A DNA stretch of 64,000 nt from contig CAJIZN010000001.1 in assembly GCA_905182065.1 (NCBI GenBank), forward strand, positions 620,001 through 684,000, in the 5' to 3' direction. The translations under genes were made by a program, and so were the position numbers. Positions within the stretch are counted from its first letter, which is position 1, and each line of letters starts with the position of its first letter. The notes under the pieces are model-generated. The model saw nothing but the letters and a program-made list of their open reading frames with translations. It was not told the origin of the DNA and ran no database searches. Positions 21,901 to 29,041 of the stretch are shown piece after piece. The stretch is from Candidatus Marisimplicoccus framensis (lineage in GTDB: Bacteria; Bacteroidota; Bacteroidia; Flavobacteriales; Flavobacteriaceae).

Positions 21901-23241
21901 CTAAAACCAAAATTTATGACTGGTGGTCAAGAGAACGGATTTAGTATTGAGATTTTAGAAAAAATATGGAAAGATTGGGAGGCTTTTGCATCATATGCAT
22001 TTAATAAATCTCATTCTACATGTTATGCATTTATAGGTTATCAAACAGCATATTTAAAAGCTAACTATCCCTCTGAATACATGGCCGCTGTTCTTTCTAA
22101 CAACATGAATGATATAAAACAGGTTTCATTTTTCATGGAGGAATGTAAGAGAATGGGAATTAGAGTTTTAGGCCCAGATATTAATGAGTCTTTTTATAAG
22201 TTTAATGTTAATGAAGATAAAGCCATTAGATTTGGAATGGGTGCAATTAAAGGAGTAGGTAAAGGAGCTGTAGAGACAATTGTAGAAAATAGAAAAGATG
22301 GTAATTATAAAGATATATATGACTTTGCTAAAAGAATTGATCTTAGATTGGCAAATAAAAAAACTTTTGAAAACCTTGTTTTGGCTGGTGGATTTGATTC
22401 ATTCAAAAATAAAAGAGCTCAATACTTTAATATAGATAATGATGGGCTCACTTTTTTAGAAAAAACCGTTAAGTATGGGGCTAAATATCAAGAATCTGTT
22501 AATTCCTCTCAGATTAGTTTGTTTGGGGAAGGCGTAATTAATGATACTTCTGATTTAACTATGCCAGATTGTGAAGAGTGGATTAATCTTGAAAGATTAA
22601 AGAAGGAAAGAGAAGTTGTAGGTATTTATATTTCTGCTCACCCACTTGATGATTATCTAAAGGAGATAAACAATTTTACATCTACTGGACTTTCCTCCTT
22701 AAGTGATTTAAATAGAATAGTAAATAAAGACTTTTATGTAGGAGGTATAATTAATGAGGTTGAACATCTAGTTTCAAAAACAGGGAACGGATTTGGAGTT
22801 TTTTCATTTGAAGATTTTAATGATCAATATAAATTTAGAATTTTTGGAGAAGATTATTTAAAGTACAAACACCTGATTGAAGAGAATAAAATTTTAAGAT
22901 TAAGAATTGCAGTTAAAGAAGGATGGGTAAACAGAGAAACAGGAAGGGTTGGAGATCCTAGAATTCAGTTTTTAAATATGGAATTATTAGATGGTATAAT
23001 AGATTCAAGTTCAAAAAAAATAACATTTAAAATAGATTCAAGTAATTTTAATGAAAACGAGCTTAAAAAATTAAAAAATACATTATCAAAACACAAAGGT
23101 TCGAAGCCAGTCTATTTTGATATTTATGATTCAAAAAATAAATATAAATTAAACATGATATCAGAACAAGCTAAAGTATCAATAACAAAAGAGCTCCTAG
23201 TATCATTGGAGCAAGATGAATTTAGATATAAATTAAATTAG
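18922..23241 (+). CDS. dnaE: DNA polymerase III alpha subunit with fused N-terminal proofreading exonuclease
   Basis: Main replicative polymerase, 1439 residues. Residues 1-190 are a DnaQ-type 3'-5' exonuclease (FDTETTGLPKKW, the later GHNLNFDEKI, and HNASADVEATALC), so proofreading is in the same chain, as is usual in Flavobacteriia. A PHP domain follows from about residue 256 (FGHLHSYTQFSIL, ITDKSNLMGAFHF). The polymerase palm has VGPGRGSAAGSVVAY (about 628) and the catalytic aspartates in LPDIDIDFDDEGR (about 669). Helix-hairpin-helix and OB regions end the chain (IKGVGKGAVETI; FYVGGIINEVEHL). It is divergent from metG and followed by trxA. Confidence 0.97.
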   Translation: MFLIFDTETTGLPKKWSAPLTDFDNWPRAIQVAWQVHDISGNCISNQSYVVHPDGFSIPYDSEKIHGISTQLAKKIGVDISFVLNKFQEDLKKSQFMCGHNLNFDEKILGAEYLRSDGNNPLQDFPKIDTCTEETAGICMLKGGRGRKFKLPTLMELYTHLFNKKFESAHNASADVEATALCLFKLLKDQKIHPNSLSTHIDIIEKLTDLDLNKIKVIDIVHINLFEESKLLKENVKLDTIEESNPIKEASQEFKFGHLHSYTQFSILQSTSKISDLLKYSIEHSHDAIAITDKSNLMGAFHFIKTLKNYNENLQEGQKYIKPIIGCELNVCENHLDKSNRDDGYQMIFLAKNKNGFRNISKLSSIANIDGFYYLPRIDKNILSKYAEDVIVLSGGLRGEISSKILNQGEEKAEESLSWWKDTYGSDFYLEIQRHQQENEDYVLPIIKEFSSKYGIKLIATNNSFYTTKSEANAHDILLCVRDGEKQAVPIGRGRGFRYGLPNEEYWYKSKDEMFKLFSDIPDSIYNISDIIDKVEPFDLAREVLLPDFTVPEKFIQKNDFNSQKGQNLYLRHLTLEGIKTKYKNLDKALQERIDFELEVISKTGYPGYFLIVQDFINAAREMGVSVGPGRGSAAGSVVAYALGITSIDPIKYNLLFERFLNPDRVSLPDIDIDFDDEGRNKVIEYVVDKYGSQQVAQIITYGRMAAKSSIRDTGRVLDLSLSEVDRISKLVPNMKLGEIFSKKDADLKLELRTDEFSRVSELKKLYNSSDLSAQTLKQASMLEGSLRNTGIHACGVIITPSDISEFVPITKAKDSDFYVTQFDNSVVEDAGLLKMDFLGLKTLTIIKDTVKLIKYKYDIQLNPEEFPLDNDKTYQLFQKGETVGIFQYESPGMQKYLKELKPSDFNDLIAMNALYRPGPLEYIPSFIARKHGSEPIAYDLPEMEEFLKETYGITVYQEQVMLLSQKIADFSKGEADLLRKAMGKKIFSLIEKLKPKFMTGGQENGFSIEILEKIWKDWEAFASYAFNKSHSTCYAFIGYQTAYLKANYPSEYMAAVLSNNMNDIKQVSFFMEECKRMGIRVLGPDINESFYKFNVNEDKAIRFGMGAIKGVGKGAVETIVENRKDGNYKDIYDFAKRIDLRLANKKTFENLVLAGGFDSFKNKRAQYFNIDNDGLTFLEKTVKYGAKYQESVNSSQISLFGEGVINDTSDLTMPDCEEWINLERLKKEREVVGIYISAHPLDDYLKEINNFTSTGLSSLSDLNRIVNKDFYVGGIINEVEHLVSKTGNGFGVFSFEDFNDQYKFRIFGEDYLKYKHLIEENKILRLRIAVKEGWVNRETGRVGDPRIQFLNMELLDGIIDSSSKKITFKIDSSNFNENELKKLKNTLSKHKGSKPVYFDIYDSKNKYKLNMISEQAKVSITKELLVSLEQDEFRYKLN

Positions 23242-23272
23242 TTTAAAATTTAATTCTTATAAGAATTAATCT

Positions 23273-23280
23273 TAGATTTG
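23273..23280 (+). promoter_or_regulatory. Candidate -7 element for trxA
   Basis: TAGATTTG matches the TAnnTTTG consensus exactly and lies 18 bases before the trxA ATG. The expected TTG -33 element is not evident in the AT-rich sequence upstream. Confidence 0.3.
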
Positions 23281-23297
23281 CTCCTTAAATTATAATT

Positions 23298-23615
23298 ATG
23301 GCATTAGAATTAAACGATTCAATTTTTGATGAAAAAGTCCTTAAATCAGATATGCCTGTATTGGTAGATTTCTGGGCAGAATGGTGTGGTCCATGTAAAA
23401 TGGTTGGACCAATAATGGATGAGTTAAGTAAAGACTTTGAAGGAAAAGCTGTCGTCGGTAAAATTGATGTAGATGCGAATCAAGAGTTTGCTGCTAAGTA
23501 TGGTGTAAGAAACATACCAACAGTTCTTTTATTCAAAGATGGTGAGCTAGTATCAAGACAAGTAGGGGTAGCTCCAAAAAAAACTTACGAAGATGCAATT
23601 AATGCAGCTTTATAA
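23298..23615 (+). CDS. trxA: Thioredoxin
   Basis: Cytoplasmic disulfide reductase of 105 residues. The redox site is intact in FWAEWCGPCKMVGP, and the cis-proline loop is RNIPTVLLFKDGE. Both length and sequence are canonical thioredoxin. It follows dnaE by about 56 bases and precedes tRNA-Asp on the same strand. Confidence 0.97.
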   Translation: MALELNDSIFDEKVLKSDMPVLVDFWAEWCGPCKMVGPIMDELSKDFEGKAVVGKIDVDANQEFAAKYGVRNIPTVLLFKDGELVSRQVGVAPKKTYEDAINAAL

Positions 23616-23644
23616 CTCAAAATAATTATATTTGCAACCGCTTT

Positions 23645-23718
23645 GGTCTGGTAGTTCAGTTGGTTAGAATACCTGCCTGTCACGCAGGGGGTCGCGGGTT
23701 CGAGTCCCGTCCAGACCG
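23645..23718 (+). tRNA. tRNA-Asp (anticodon GTC)
   Basis: Acceptor stem GGTCTGG pairs with CCAGACC (23711-23717) with discriminator G. The anticodon stem CCTGC/GCAGG encloses the loop CTGTCAC, giving anticodon GTC. The T arm contains GGGTTCGAGTCCC. The 3' CCA is not encoded (the genome reads CA after the discriminator), so it must be added by nucleotidyltransferase. Confidence 0.96.
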
Positions 23719-23719
23719 C

Positions 23720-23753
23720 AAAAAAAAATCCTCCAAATTGGGGGATTTTTTTT
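23720..23753 (+). terminator. Terminator after tRNA-Asp
   Basis: A-run, stem ATCCTCC / GGGGGAT (one T-G wobble) around an AAATT loop, then a run of eight Ts. It directly follows the tRNA. Confidence 0.8.
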
Positions 23754-23790
23754 GTTTTAAAAACCATACTTTTTTCTATCGGAAGGTTTC

Positions 23791-23871
23791 TTAAAAAATC
23801 AAAAGTGCAAAAAATATAAACAGAAAAATAACTGCTACTACAATTTGAAAGTTTGTAAATTTTTTTCTCAT
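23791..23871 (-). CDS. Possible 26-residue membrane peptide
   Basis: Encodes MRKKFTNFQIVVAVIFLFIF and ends FALLIF: a basic N-terminus and one hydrophobic helix. It lies in the 340-base gap between trxA and the XRE gene, on the operon strand. Hydrophobic short ORFs arise easily in AT-rich DNA, so this is tentative. The stretch from 23872 to 23980 shows nothing else. Confidence 0.22.
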   Translation of the reverse strand: MRKKFTNFQIVVAVIFLFIFFALLIF

Positions 23872-23980
23872 GTTTTTAATTTAATTTTTTTAAAAATATT
23901 TTTAAAACTTTAATTTTAAAGTTAATGATCCTGTTCCATAAAATGTATATTTTTTTCATGGTTTTAAATTTTATTAGTAG

Positions 23981-24181
23981 TTAATCCTCAAAATAAAATA
24001 GTTTTTCAATTTTGATATTTAGTTTTTTTGAAATTTTCATAGCTAATTCTAAAGTAGGTTTATATCTATACCCTTCAATAGAAATTATAGTTTGACGACT
24101 CACATCAACACTATTACCTAATTCTTCTTGAGTGAAACCTTTTTTCTGTCTCACTTCTTTTAAGTTGTTTTTTAGTATCAT
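23981..24181 (-). CDS. XRE-family transcriptional regulator
   Basis: A 66-residue DNA-binding protein from the ATG at 24181: MILKNNLKEVRQKKGFTQEE, then LGNSVDVSRQTIISIEGYRYKPTL. This is a textbook XRE/Cro helix-turn-helix with the recognition helix in VSRQTIISIE. A longer in-frame start at 24241 would overlap the upstream gene and add no recognisable sequence, so it is rejected. It is the last gene of a three-gene operon with two small membrane proteins and probably represses that operon through the paired inverted repeats at 25099-25152 (inference). Confidence 0.9.
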   Translation of the reverse strand: MILKNNLKEVRQKKGFTQEELGNSVDVSRQTIISIEGYRYKPTLELAMKISKKLNIKIEKLFYFED

Positions 24182-24182
24182 T

Positions 24183-24662
24183 TTAGATGCTTCTATATAA
24201 GTAAAACTGATATAGTGATTTAACAATTGAGATAAACACAAGTAGTGCCAGAATCATAAAAACAACTCCAGCATCTGTTAGGGTAAAGTTTTCATACAAT
24301 CCTTCGTTCTTCAAATTCTTTAATATGAATGAAAAATTCATTCTAGAGCATACATATCCAATAAATATAAATAATGAGAATTCATAAAGTAAGTACCCTA
24401 CTTTATAAGATTTTGAATTAATTAGATCATCTCTTTCATCTTTAGTTTCTTTCTTTTTAAAGACAAACTCTAATAAAGAATATGCAACAGAGAAATAGAT
24501 TGATGCAAATACTAGGATTTCAATTACTATTCTCACTAAGCCATCCATTAAAACCAAATTATTATCATTGTTTTCATAAAAATATGGTATAAAAATAAAT
24601 GCAAATGATATAGAAAAAATAATTTCTATTAAGATTGATATTTCTTTTTTGGATAAGATCAT
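24183..24662 (-). CDS. DUF2178-like small membrane protein
   Basis: About 159 residues from the ATG at 24662 (MILSKKEISILIEIIFSISF). There are four predicted membrane helices: about 8-27, 39-62, 88-108 and 133-152. Between helices 2 and 3 is the cytosolic motif KDERDDLINSKSYKVGYLL, resembling the DERD/E signature of the DUF2178 and related families. These often occur as one gene with a small XRE regulator, exactly as here (the XRE ATG is one base past this stop). The function of the family is unknown. A start at 24707 would overlap the upstream gene by 35 bases and is less likely. Confidence 0.65.
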   Translation of the reverse strand: MILSKKEISILIEIIFSISFAFIFIPYFYENNDNNLVLMDGLVRIVIEILVFASIYFSVAYSLLEFVFKKKETKDERDDLINSKSYKVGYLLYEFSLFIFIGYVCSRMNFSFILKNLKNEGLYENFTLTDAGVVFMILALLVFISIVKSLYQFYLYRSI

Positions 24663-24672
24663 AGTTGTTATT

Positions 24673-25086
24673 TTATTTCTGAAGTATTCTAAGTATAAGA
24701 ATTGCAAGCTTCGATACTGAAAAAGTTAATAATCCAAAAAGTGGAGAAAGTAATGCAACTTTAAGACCTCCAGCAATAATACCTGGTTCTGCTGCTCCTG
24801 TTGCTTCCAAAACATCAAAAGCACTTATTAATCCTAAAAAAGCTCCCATTACTCCTAAAGCTAGACCCAGTGTGCCACTATCGCTTATATGTTTTAGCAT
24901 TTTTTTTGAAATTTCAACGTTTGACTTGATATTCAAAAAAGATTTTGCTGTAAAATAAATTGATATTAATAAACAGATAAGAACAAGAGACATAAAAAAA
25001 GCTCCTCCTTCCATAAATCTATTAATTAAAGTTGTTCCAATTAACCCTGTAATTATTGCCATAATTCTTAATATTTTTAATTTCAT
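24673..25086 (-). CDS. MotA/TolQ/ExbB-like membrane protein
   Basis: 137 residues with two N-terminal helices (ILRIMAIITGLIGTTLI and FFMSLVLICLLISIYF) and a C-terminal block, TLGLALGVMGAFLGLISAFDV, then EPGIIAGGLKVALLSPLFGL. This matches the conserved pore segment of MotA/TolQ/ExbB proton-channel subunits, with the GxxxxxxxAF turn and the AGGLKxALLxxLFGL helix. It lacks the large cytosolic domain of ExbB, and there is no ExbD/TolR partner nearby. It is the first gene of the operon with the DUF2178-like and XRE genes, with a promoter and operators directly upstream. A role as an ion channel or as a membrane scaffold cannot be told apart here. Confidence 0.65.
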   Translation of the reverse strand: MKLKILRIMAIITGLIGTTLINRFMEGGAFFMSLVLICLLISIYFTAKSFLNIKSNVEISKKMLKHISDSGTLGLALGVMGAFLGLISAFDVLEATGAAEPGIIAGGLKVALLSPLFGLLTFSVSKLAILILRILQK

Positions 25087-25098
25087 TTTTAATTTTAT

Positions 25099-25118
25099 AT
25101 GTTAAGCTAACTTTACAA
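25099..25118. promoter_or_regulatory. Operator-like inverted repeat 2 (imperfect)
   Basis: ATGTTAAGC-TA-ACTTTACAA is a degenerate copy of the perfect repeat at 25133-25152, with the same 9-2-9 geometry. It lies just downstream of the predicted -7 element for the minus-strand operon, where a bound repressor would block transcription. The centres of the two repeats are 34 bp apart, about three helical turns. Confidence 0.6.
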
Positions 25119-25144
25119 ATATATATAAAAAAATGTTAAGTCAA
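25116..25144 (-). promoter_or_regulatory. Promoter of the MotA-like/DUF2178-like/XRE operon
   Basis: On the minus strand a TTG (complement of 25142-25144) is followed after 18 bases by TATATTTG (complement of 25116-25123), an exact Bacteroidota TAnnTTTG -7 element. The -33 lies inside the perfect operator repeat and the -7 lies between the two repeats, so occupancy of either would repress. The operon start codon is at 25086. Confidence 0.6.
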
Positions 25145-25152
25145 CTTAACAT
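25133..25152. promoter_or_regulatory. Operator-like inverted repeat 1 (perfect arms)
   Basis: ATGTTAAGT-CA-ACTTAACAT: 9-bp perfect arms with a 2-base centre, typical of dimeric XRE/Cro repressor sites. It covers the -33 region of the operon promoter. The XRE protein encoded at the end of the same operon is the obvious candidate ligand (inference). Confidence 0.7.
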
Positions 25153-25208
25153 GATTAATAATTTTGCTAAACGTAATTATTTAAATAGATTTTCATTAAT
25201 TTAATTAG

Positions 25209-26444
25209 ATGAAGAAGGCTATAATTCTATTCTTGTTATGCTCTAATGTTTATTCTCAAATTTCCAGTAAAAAGATTGATAGGTGGATTTCAAAAAATGA
25301 AAATTTAAAAAGTTCTGTTGTTTCAATAGCAATTAAACAATTGAATAAGGATAAAAAAATATCAGGAGTTAGATTTAATACCTCAATGACTCCAGCATCC
25401 AATATAAAAATTCTAACTGTTCTAGGTTCATTAACCTCAGGCGATACTATTCCTTCAATTAAATATAAAATTTCTAATGATACATTAAGGATTTCATCAA
25501 CTGGATACCCATTTATAGCTCATCCAAAATATGATGATGAGGATTTAGAGAGTTTCATTAAACCCTTTAACCATATTGTATATCACAAGCCTAATATTGA
25601 CTTGACTAAATATGGTCCTGCTTGGGCTTGGGATGATTTTAAATATTATTTTCAAGCTGAAAGATCAGAAATGCCAATTTATGGAAATGTCATTCAAGTT
25701 GTTAAAGAATTAAACGACTCTATTAAAGTAACTCCTGATATTTTTAAAGTAGATATGAACTTTAAGCAGGAAGAAAAAGTATCTAGAGATCATCAAGAAA
25801 ATAATTTCTTTATTAACCCTTCTTTAATAAAAGTTGGAGATACAATTTATTATCCATTTGTTACGTCAAGAAAAAACACCATGAATCTTTTAGAGAGTTT
25901 CTTTAAAACTTCTTTAAGCTTTGAGGAAGACGAGTTGAAAAATTATAAAACATGGAATAGTAATATTAAAGATGATATATACTCTGCTATTTTGAAAGAT
26001 TCAGATAATCTTATTTCTGAAAGTTTAGCTGCAAATATTTCTCTTAGATCTAACGATACAATATCAGTAGATAAAGGCCTTAAAATAATACTGAACAGTT
26101 TAGATGATAATAAAATACAGTTATTTGATGGTTCGGGACTTTCTAGATATAATTTAATCAAACCTTCATCATTAGTTTTAGCTTTAGAAAAAATATACCA
26201 ATATCTTGGGCTAGATAGAATTAAGAAAATCTTTCCTAATAACTATATTATAACTGAAACTGAAGATTTTGTTTGGGGTAAAACAGGTACATTAAAAAAT
26301 AATCATAATTATTCTGGATATATTATAACAGATAAAGGAAGACAATATGTTTTCAGTATCATGATAAATCATTTCACAGATGATATAGACATAATTAAGG
26401 AGGCTATTTCAGACTTTTTGAAATATATAAAGTCAAATGCTTAA
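25209..26444 (+). CDS. dacB: D-alanyl-D-alanine carboxypeptidase, PBP4/S13 family
   Basis: Periplasmic penicillin-binding protein trimming or cleaving peptidoglycan peptides. The 411 residues start with a signal peptide (MKKAIILFLLCSNVYSQ). The three serine-peptidase motifs are present: SxxK as Ser64-Asn-Ile-Lys67 in MTPASNIKILT, SxN as SRYN in FDGSGLSRYNLIKPSSL, and KTG in VWGKTGTLKNN. A long insert between the first and second motifs is typical of S13 enzymes. It is divergent from the MotA-like operon and followed by a strong terminator. Confidence 0.93.
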   Translation: MKKAIILFLLCSNVYSQISSKKIDRWISKNENLKSSVVSIAIKQLNKDKKISGVRFNTSMTPASNIKILTVLGSLTSGDTIPSIKYKISNDTLRISSTGYPFIAHPKYDDEDLESFIKPFNHIVYHKPNIDLTKYGPAWAWDDFKYYFQAERSEMPIYGNVIQVVKELNDSIKVTPDIFKVDMNFKQEEKVSRDHQENNFFINPSLIKVGDTIYYPFVTSRKNTMNLLESFFKTSLSFEEDELKNYKTWNSNIKDDIYSAILKDSDNLISESLAANISLRSNDTISVDKGLKIILNSLDDNKIQLFDGSGLSRYNLIKPSSLVLALEKIYQYLGLDRIKKIFPNNYIITETEDFVWGKTGTLKNNHNYSGYIITDKGRQYVFSIMINHFTDDIDIIKEAISDFLKYIKSNA

Positions 26445-26490
26445 AAAAGATTACATTTGTACTGTTGTGTGTTGCTTAAGGCAACTAAAT

Positions 26491-26520
26491 AAGCTTTCCT
26501 ATTGGAAGGCTTTTTTTTTT
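26491..26520 (+). terminator. Terminator after dacB
   Basis: AAGCTTTCC pairs with GGAAGGCTT (one G-T wobble) around TATT, followed by ten Ts. A second small hairpin, GTTGC-TTAAG-GCAAC, lies just before it (26471-26485). Confidence 0.8.
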
Positions 26521-26534
26521 AATTATATTTAAAT

Positions 26535-27481
26535 ATGGATACTCAAAATAATAATTTTGAAACTCTAAAAGAGACTTTAAAAGATGTTCAAAATATTTTT
26601 GAAAGAATTAATAACTATGGATTTTTTCAAAGATTATTTACCTGGAAAATTTTAAAGAAAGATTCGTAAAATTAAATTCAAAACTTGATAATTTCCCTGA
26701 AATTATTGGGAATATTCAGTTAAATCTTGGTCGTCTTAACGACTTAAAAAAATCTGAAGACACCATTATTAAAAAAGATGACGAGATTAGGCAACTTAGA
26801 GATTCAGTAACAAAGTTTGAAACAACAAGTGAAGAAAGAAGGAAAGCCTTTGATAGAAAGATGGCAGATTATGATGGATATATGGCTAGAGCAGAATCAA
26901 AGAAACAATCAGAAGATTTAGAAAAAGAAAGACAAAGAATTGAACAAGAAGATTTGAGAAAAGTATCTTGGCAAACACATGAATTAGATGTTGCAAATTT
27001 TATTACAAATGAATGCAATAATTATGGTATTAAATATATAGGGCCACAAGAATTTCCTGATAGAAAAAAACCTGATAATTCAATTTTTGTAGATGATAGA
27101 TATATTATTTTTGATGCTAAATCTCCCAAAGATAATCAAGATACTGTATCATTTATAAGTGATATAAATACTAAAGTTAAAGATCAAGAGAAATATGCTA
27201 AACTACCTAAGGTTAAAAAAGACATATACTTGGTTGTTCCCTCAAACTTATATTCAGATATAAAAAAGAAACATTATCCACAAGGAAAATTTGATGTTTG
27301 GATTATCACTATTGAACAGATTCCTGTAATGTTTGCTCATTATAAAAAGACAATGGACTATGAAAATTTTGAGGGGTTAAGTCAAGATGATAAAGATTCT
27401 CTTATTAAACAAATGGGAACTTTATCTTTTAATCTAAGACGAAAGCTTATGGTTGATACTCTTTTTGGAAAAAGTTTTTAG
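26535..27481 (+). CDS. Coiled-coil protein with a PD-(D/E)XK (RmuC-like) domain, interrupted by a -1 frameshift
   Basis: About 315 residues when joined. The first frame from the ATG at 26535 gives 44 residues (MDTQNNNFETLKETLKDVQN and on to FFQRLFTWK) and then a stop. If one A is missing from the run at 26646-26649, it continues NFKERFVKLNSKLDNFPEII into a long charged coiled coil (about residues 60-150, KKDDEIRQLRDSVTKFE). A globular domain with KKPDNSIFVDDRYIIFDAKS follows: the PD...DxK arrangement of PD-(D/E)XK nucleases. Coiled coil plus this fold is the RmuC plan, but the sequence is divergent and the protein is short. The target is unknown. It is followed after 5 bases by a small ORF. 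Confidence 0.65.
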
Positions 27482-27486
27482 ATGTT

Positions 27487-27692
27487 TTGAAGAGTAATCA
27501 GGACAATTTACCAGAGGAAATAAATAATGAGATTGAAAAAGTTGTAACAGATTCAAGAGATAATGTATCTAGGAAGGATTCAGGTAAGCCTCTATCATTA
27601 GAAATGTTAGAGAGAGAAATGAATGAAACTAATTACCTTCACAAAGTATTGGAATTCCAACCCCTCCCATAGAAAAAGAAAATAATAAATAA
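27487..27692 (+). CDS. Small acidic protein of unknown function, probably frameshifted
   Basis: The uninterrupted frame (TTG 27487 to TAG 27672) encodes 61 residues, LKSNQDNLPEEINNEIEKVV and onward, ending FQPLP. If one T is missing near 27636, the tail instead reads NLPSQSIGIPTPPIEKENNK and ends at 27692, exactly at the foot of a terminator, which looks more natural. An ATG at 27482 would be in frame with one extra T. The product would be about 67 acidic, helical residues and may be a partner of the upstream coiled-coil nuclease-like protein. Confidence 0.4.
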
Positions 27693-27725
27693 AAAAAACC
27701 CTCACTAATGAGGGTCTTTTTTTTA
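27693..27725. terminator. Bidirectional terminator
   Basis: A-run, stem ACCCTCA / TGAGGGT around CTAA, then a run of eight Ts. It lies between the small acidic ORF (+) and the convergent Trp-rich lipoprotein gene (-), and serves both. Confidence 0.82.
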
Positions 27726-27737
27726 GATGAAAGAATT

Positions 27738-28370
27738 TTATTCTTTTGTGTAGATAAAATAATCTTGCATTGGGTACATTACATGAGCATAAGTTGTTCC
27801 TGCGAACATAACATATGGTGCTCCTGAATTAAAATCAGTTGTCATACCATCTAGTGAAGATGGATCAGCTGGCATTCTCATTAAATGTGGTCCAGATTCA
27901 ATCCATTGTCCCGGAGCTGCTTCCTCTTTAGTCATAACTCCAGCCATAGTATTATCTTCTCCCATATCACCATGAAGCATCCATGCATAGCCATCTTTAT
28001 CCATAACAGGAACTTCTCCTGCAAAATATGCTCCTATCCATTTAAATACTTCGCCATCACCACAAAGTGGCATAGCTTCATGAGCATCTACCCATCCATT
28101 TTCAGAATCAGATTGACCTCTTGGATTTGCTGGTAAACATGTCCATCCATTTGTACCTTCTCTTAGAAGATTTCCTCCCATGTCTGGTGGACCATCAAAG
28201 ACAGTAGCATCTTCAGCAATATAATCTGGAGCTGCTGTTGAATAAGCCCATATCTGCCATTCAGCAGAAGTGTGAGAACCTTCTGGCTCACCATTATTAG
28301 TTTGATTTTCAACCGGCATGTTACAACTAGTAATTAATGCAAGTAGTATTATAGAGTATATATATTTCAT
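27738..28370 (-). CDS. Trp/Met/Gly-rich predicted lipoprotein, unknown function
   Basis: About 210 residues from the ATG at 28370 (MKYIYSIILLALITSCNMPV), a lipoprotein signal with Cys in LITSC. The mature part is rich in Trp, Gly, Met, Asp and Pro, with segments such as EWQIWAYSTAAPDYIAED, NGWTCLPANPRG, MPLCGDGEVFKW, AWMLHGDMGEDNT and WIESGPHLMRMP. Two or three extracytoplasmic Cys could form a disulfide. I recall similar Trp-rich proteins from marine bacterial genomes and metagenomes without assigned function. It follows cruF on the same strand with a 22-base gap and could be the last gene of the carotenoid operon. Its base composition is visibly less AT-rich than its neighbours. Confidence 0.7.
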   Translation of the reverse strand: MKYIYSIILLALITSCNMPVENQTNNGEPEGSHTSAEWQIWAYSTAAPDYIAEDATVFDGPPDMGGNLLREGTNGWTCLPANPRGQSDSENGWVDAHEAMPLCGDGEVFKWIGAYFAGEVPVMDKDGYAWMLHGDMGEDNTMAGVMTKEEAAPGQWIESGPHLMRMPADPSSLDGMTTDFNSGAPYVMFAGTTYAHVMYPMQDYFIYTKE

Positions 28371-28392
28371 AATTGAATTATTTATCATAAAT

Positions 28393-29040
28393 CTACAGAA
28401 AAACAGCTAACATCCCAAAAAAGATAAATTGAATGACTAAAATATTTGATGATAGGTTATACTCTTTAGTTTTAACTGTTTTGAAAAAGATATATTGAAA
28501 ACAAAGTGAAAATATAAACCACCACAAATAATTAGAAAAAGGAACAGGAGATATTACAAATTCCCAGAAGTCAAGTTTTGGAGCACTTTTTTCCATAAGA
28601 AGATCAATTAATACCATAAGAAATGAAGCAAATATTATCTTATATATTTCTTTTCCCTTTATAAGTTTATCAGAAACACTACCTGTAGCTATAATTAATA
28701 ATACCCAATTAAATCCAATTACATATGGTACTCCATAAATTTTTGAACCAAGATTAGCTCCGTAACTATAATCCCCAAAGAAAAGACCATAGTTGACTCC
28801 AAGAAGCTCAACAATTAAACCAAATAAAAAAATAAGCATTAAACCAATTTTCGATTTTTTACTAGATAGGTCATGATTTAAAATCAATAACAATAAAGTC
28901 AATGAAAGGACATATGGAGTAGTGGATAGGAAGAATTCATTTTGATCTGACAACATTCCAAAAAATCCACTTATGTTAATTAGCCAAAGAAAAAAAATTG
29001 ACATTCTTAAAAATTCTTTATTATTAGATAGTCCTGTCAT
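28393..29040 (-). CDS. cruF: Carotenoid 1,2-hydratase, CruF type
   Basis: Integral membrane protein of 215 residues with six or seven hydrophobic helices. The conserved segment VELLGVNYGLLFGDYSYGAN, followed by IYGVPYVIGFNWVLL, is the signature of the CruF/DUF422 carotenoid biosynthesis family. These proteins add water across the psi-end double bond of gamma-carotene or lycopene to give a 1'-hydroxyl. It directly follows the CrtD-like desaturase (1-base gap), which acts on such 1'-hydroxy products. Confidence 0.88.
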   Translation of the reverse strand: MTGLSNNKEFLRMSIFFLWLINISGFFGMLSDQNEFFLSTTPYVLSLTLLLLILNHDLSSKKSKIGLMLIFLFGLIVELLGVNYGLFFGDYSYGANLGSKIYGVPYVIGFNWVLLIIATGSVSDKLIKGKEIYKIIFASFLMVLIDLLMEKSAPKLDFWEFVISPVPFSNYLWWFIFSLCFQYIFFKTVKTKEYNLSSNILVIQFIFFGMLAVFL

Positions 29041-29041
29041 T

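Noticed and set aside
23585-23767. Minus-strand ORF encoding a WTGLEPATPCVTGRYSNQLNYQT-like peptide
   Set aside because: It is the antisense translation of tRNA-Asp, a well-known spurious protein in databases.
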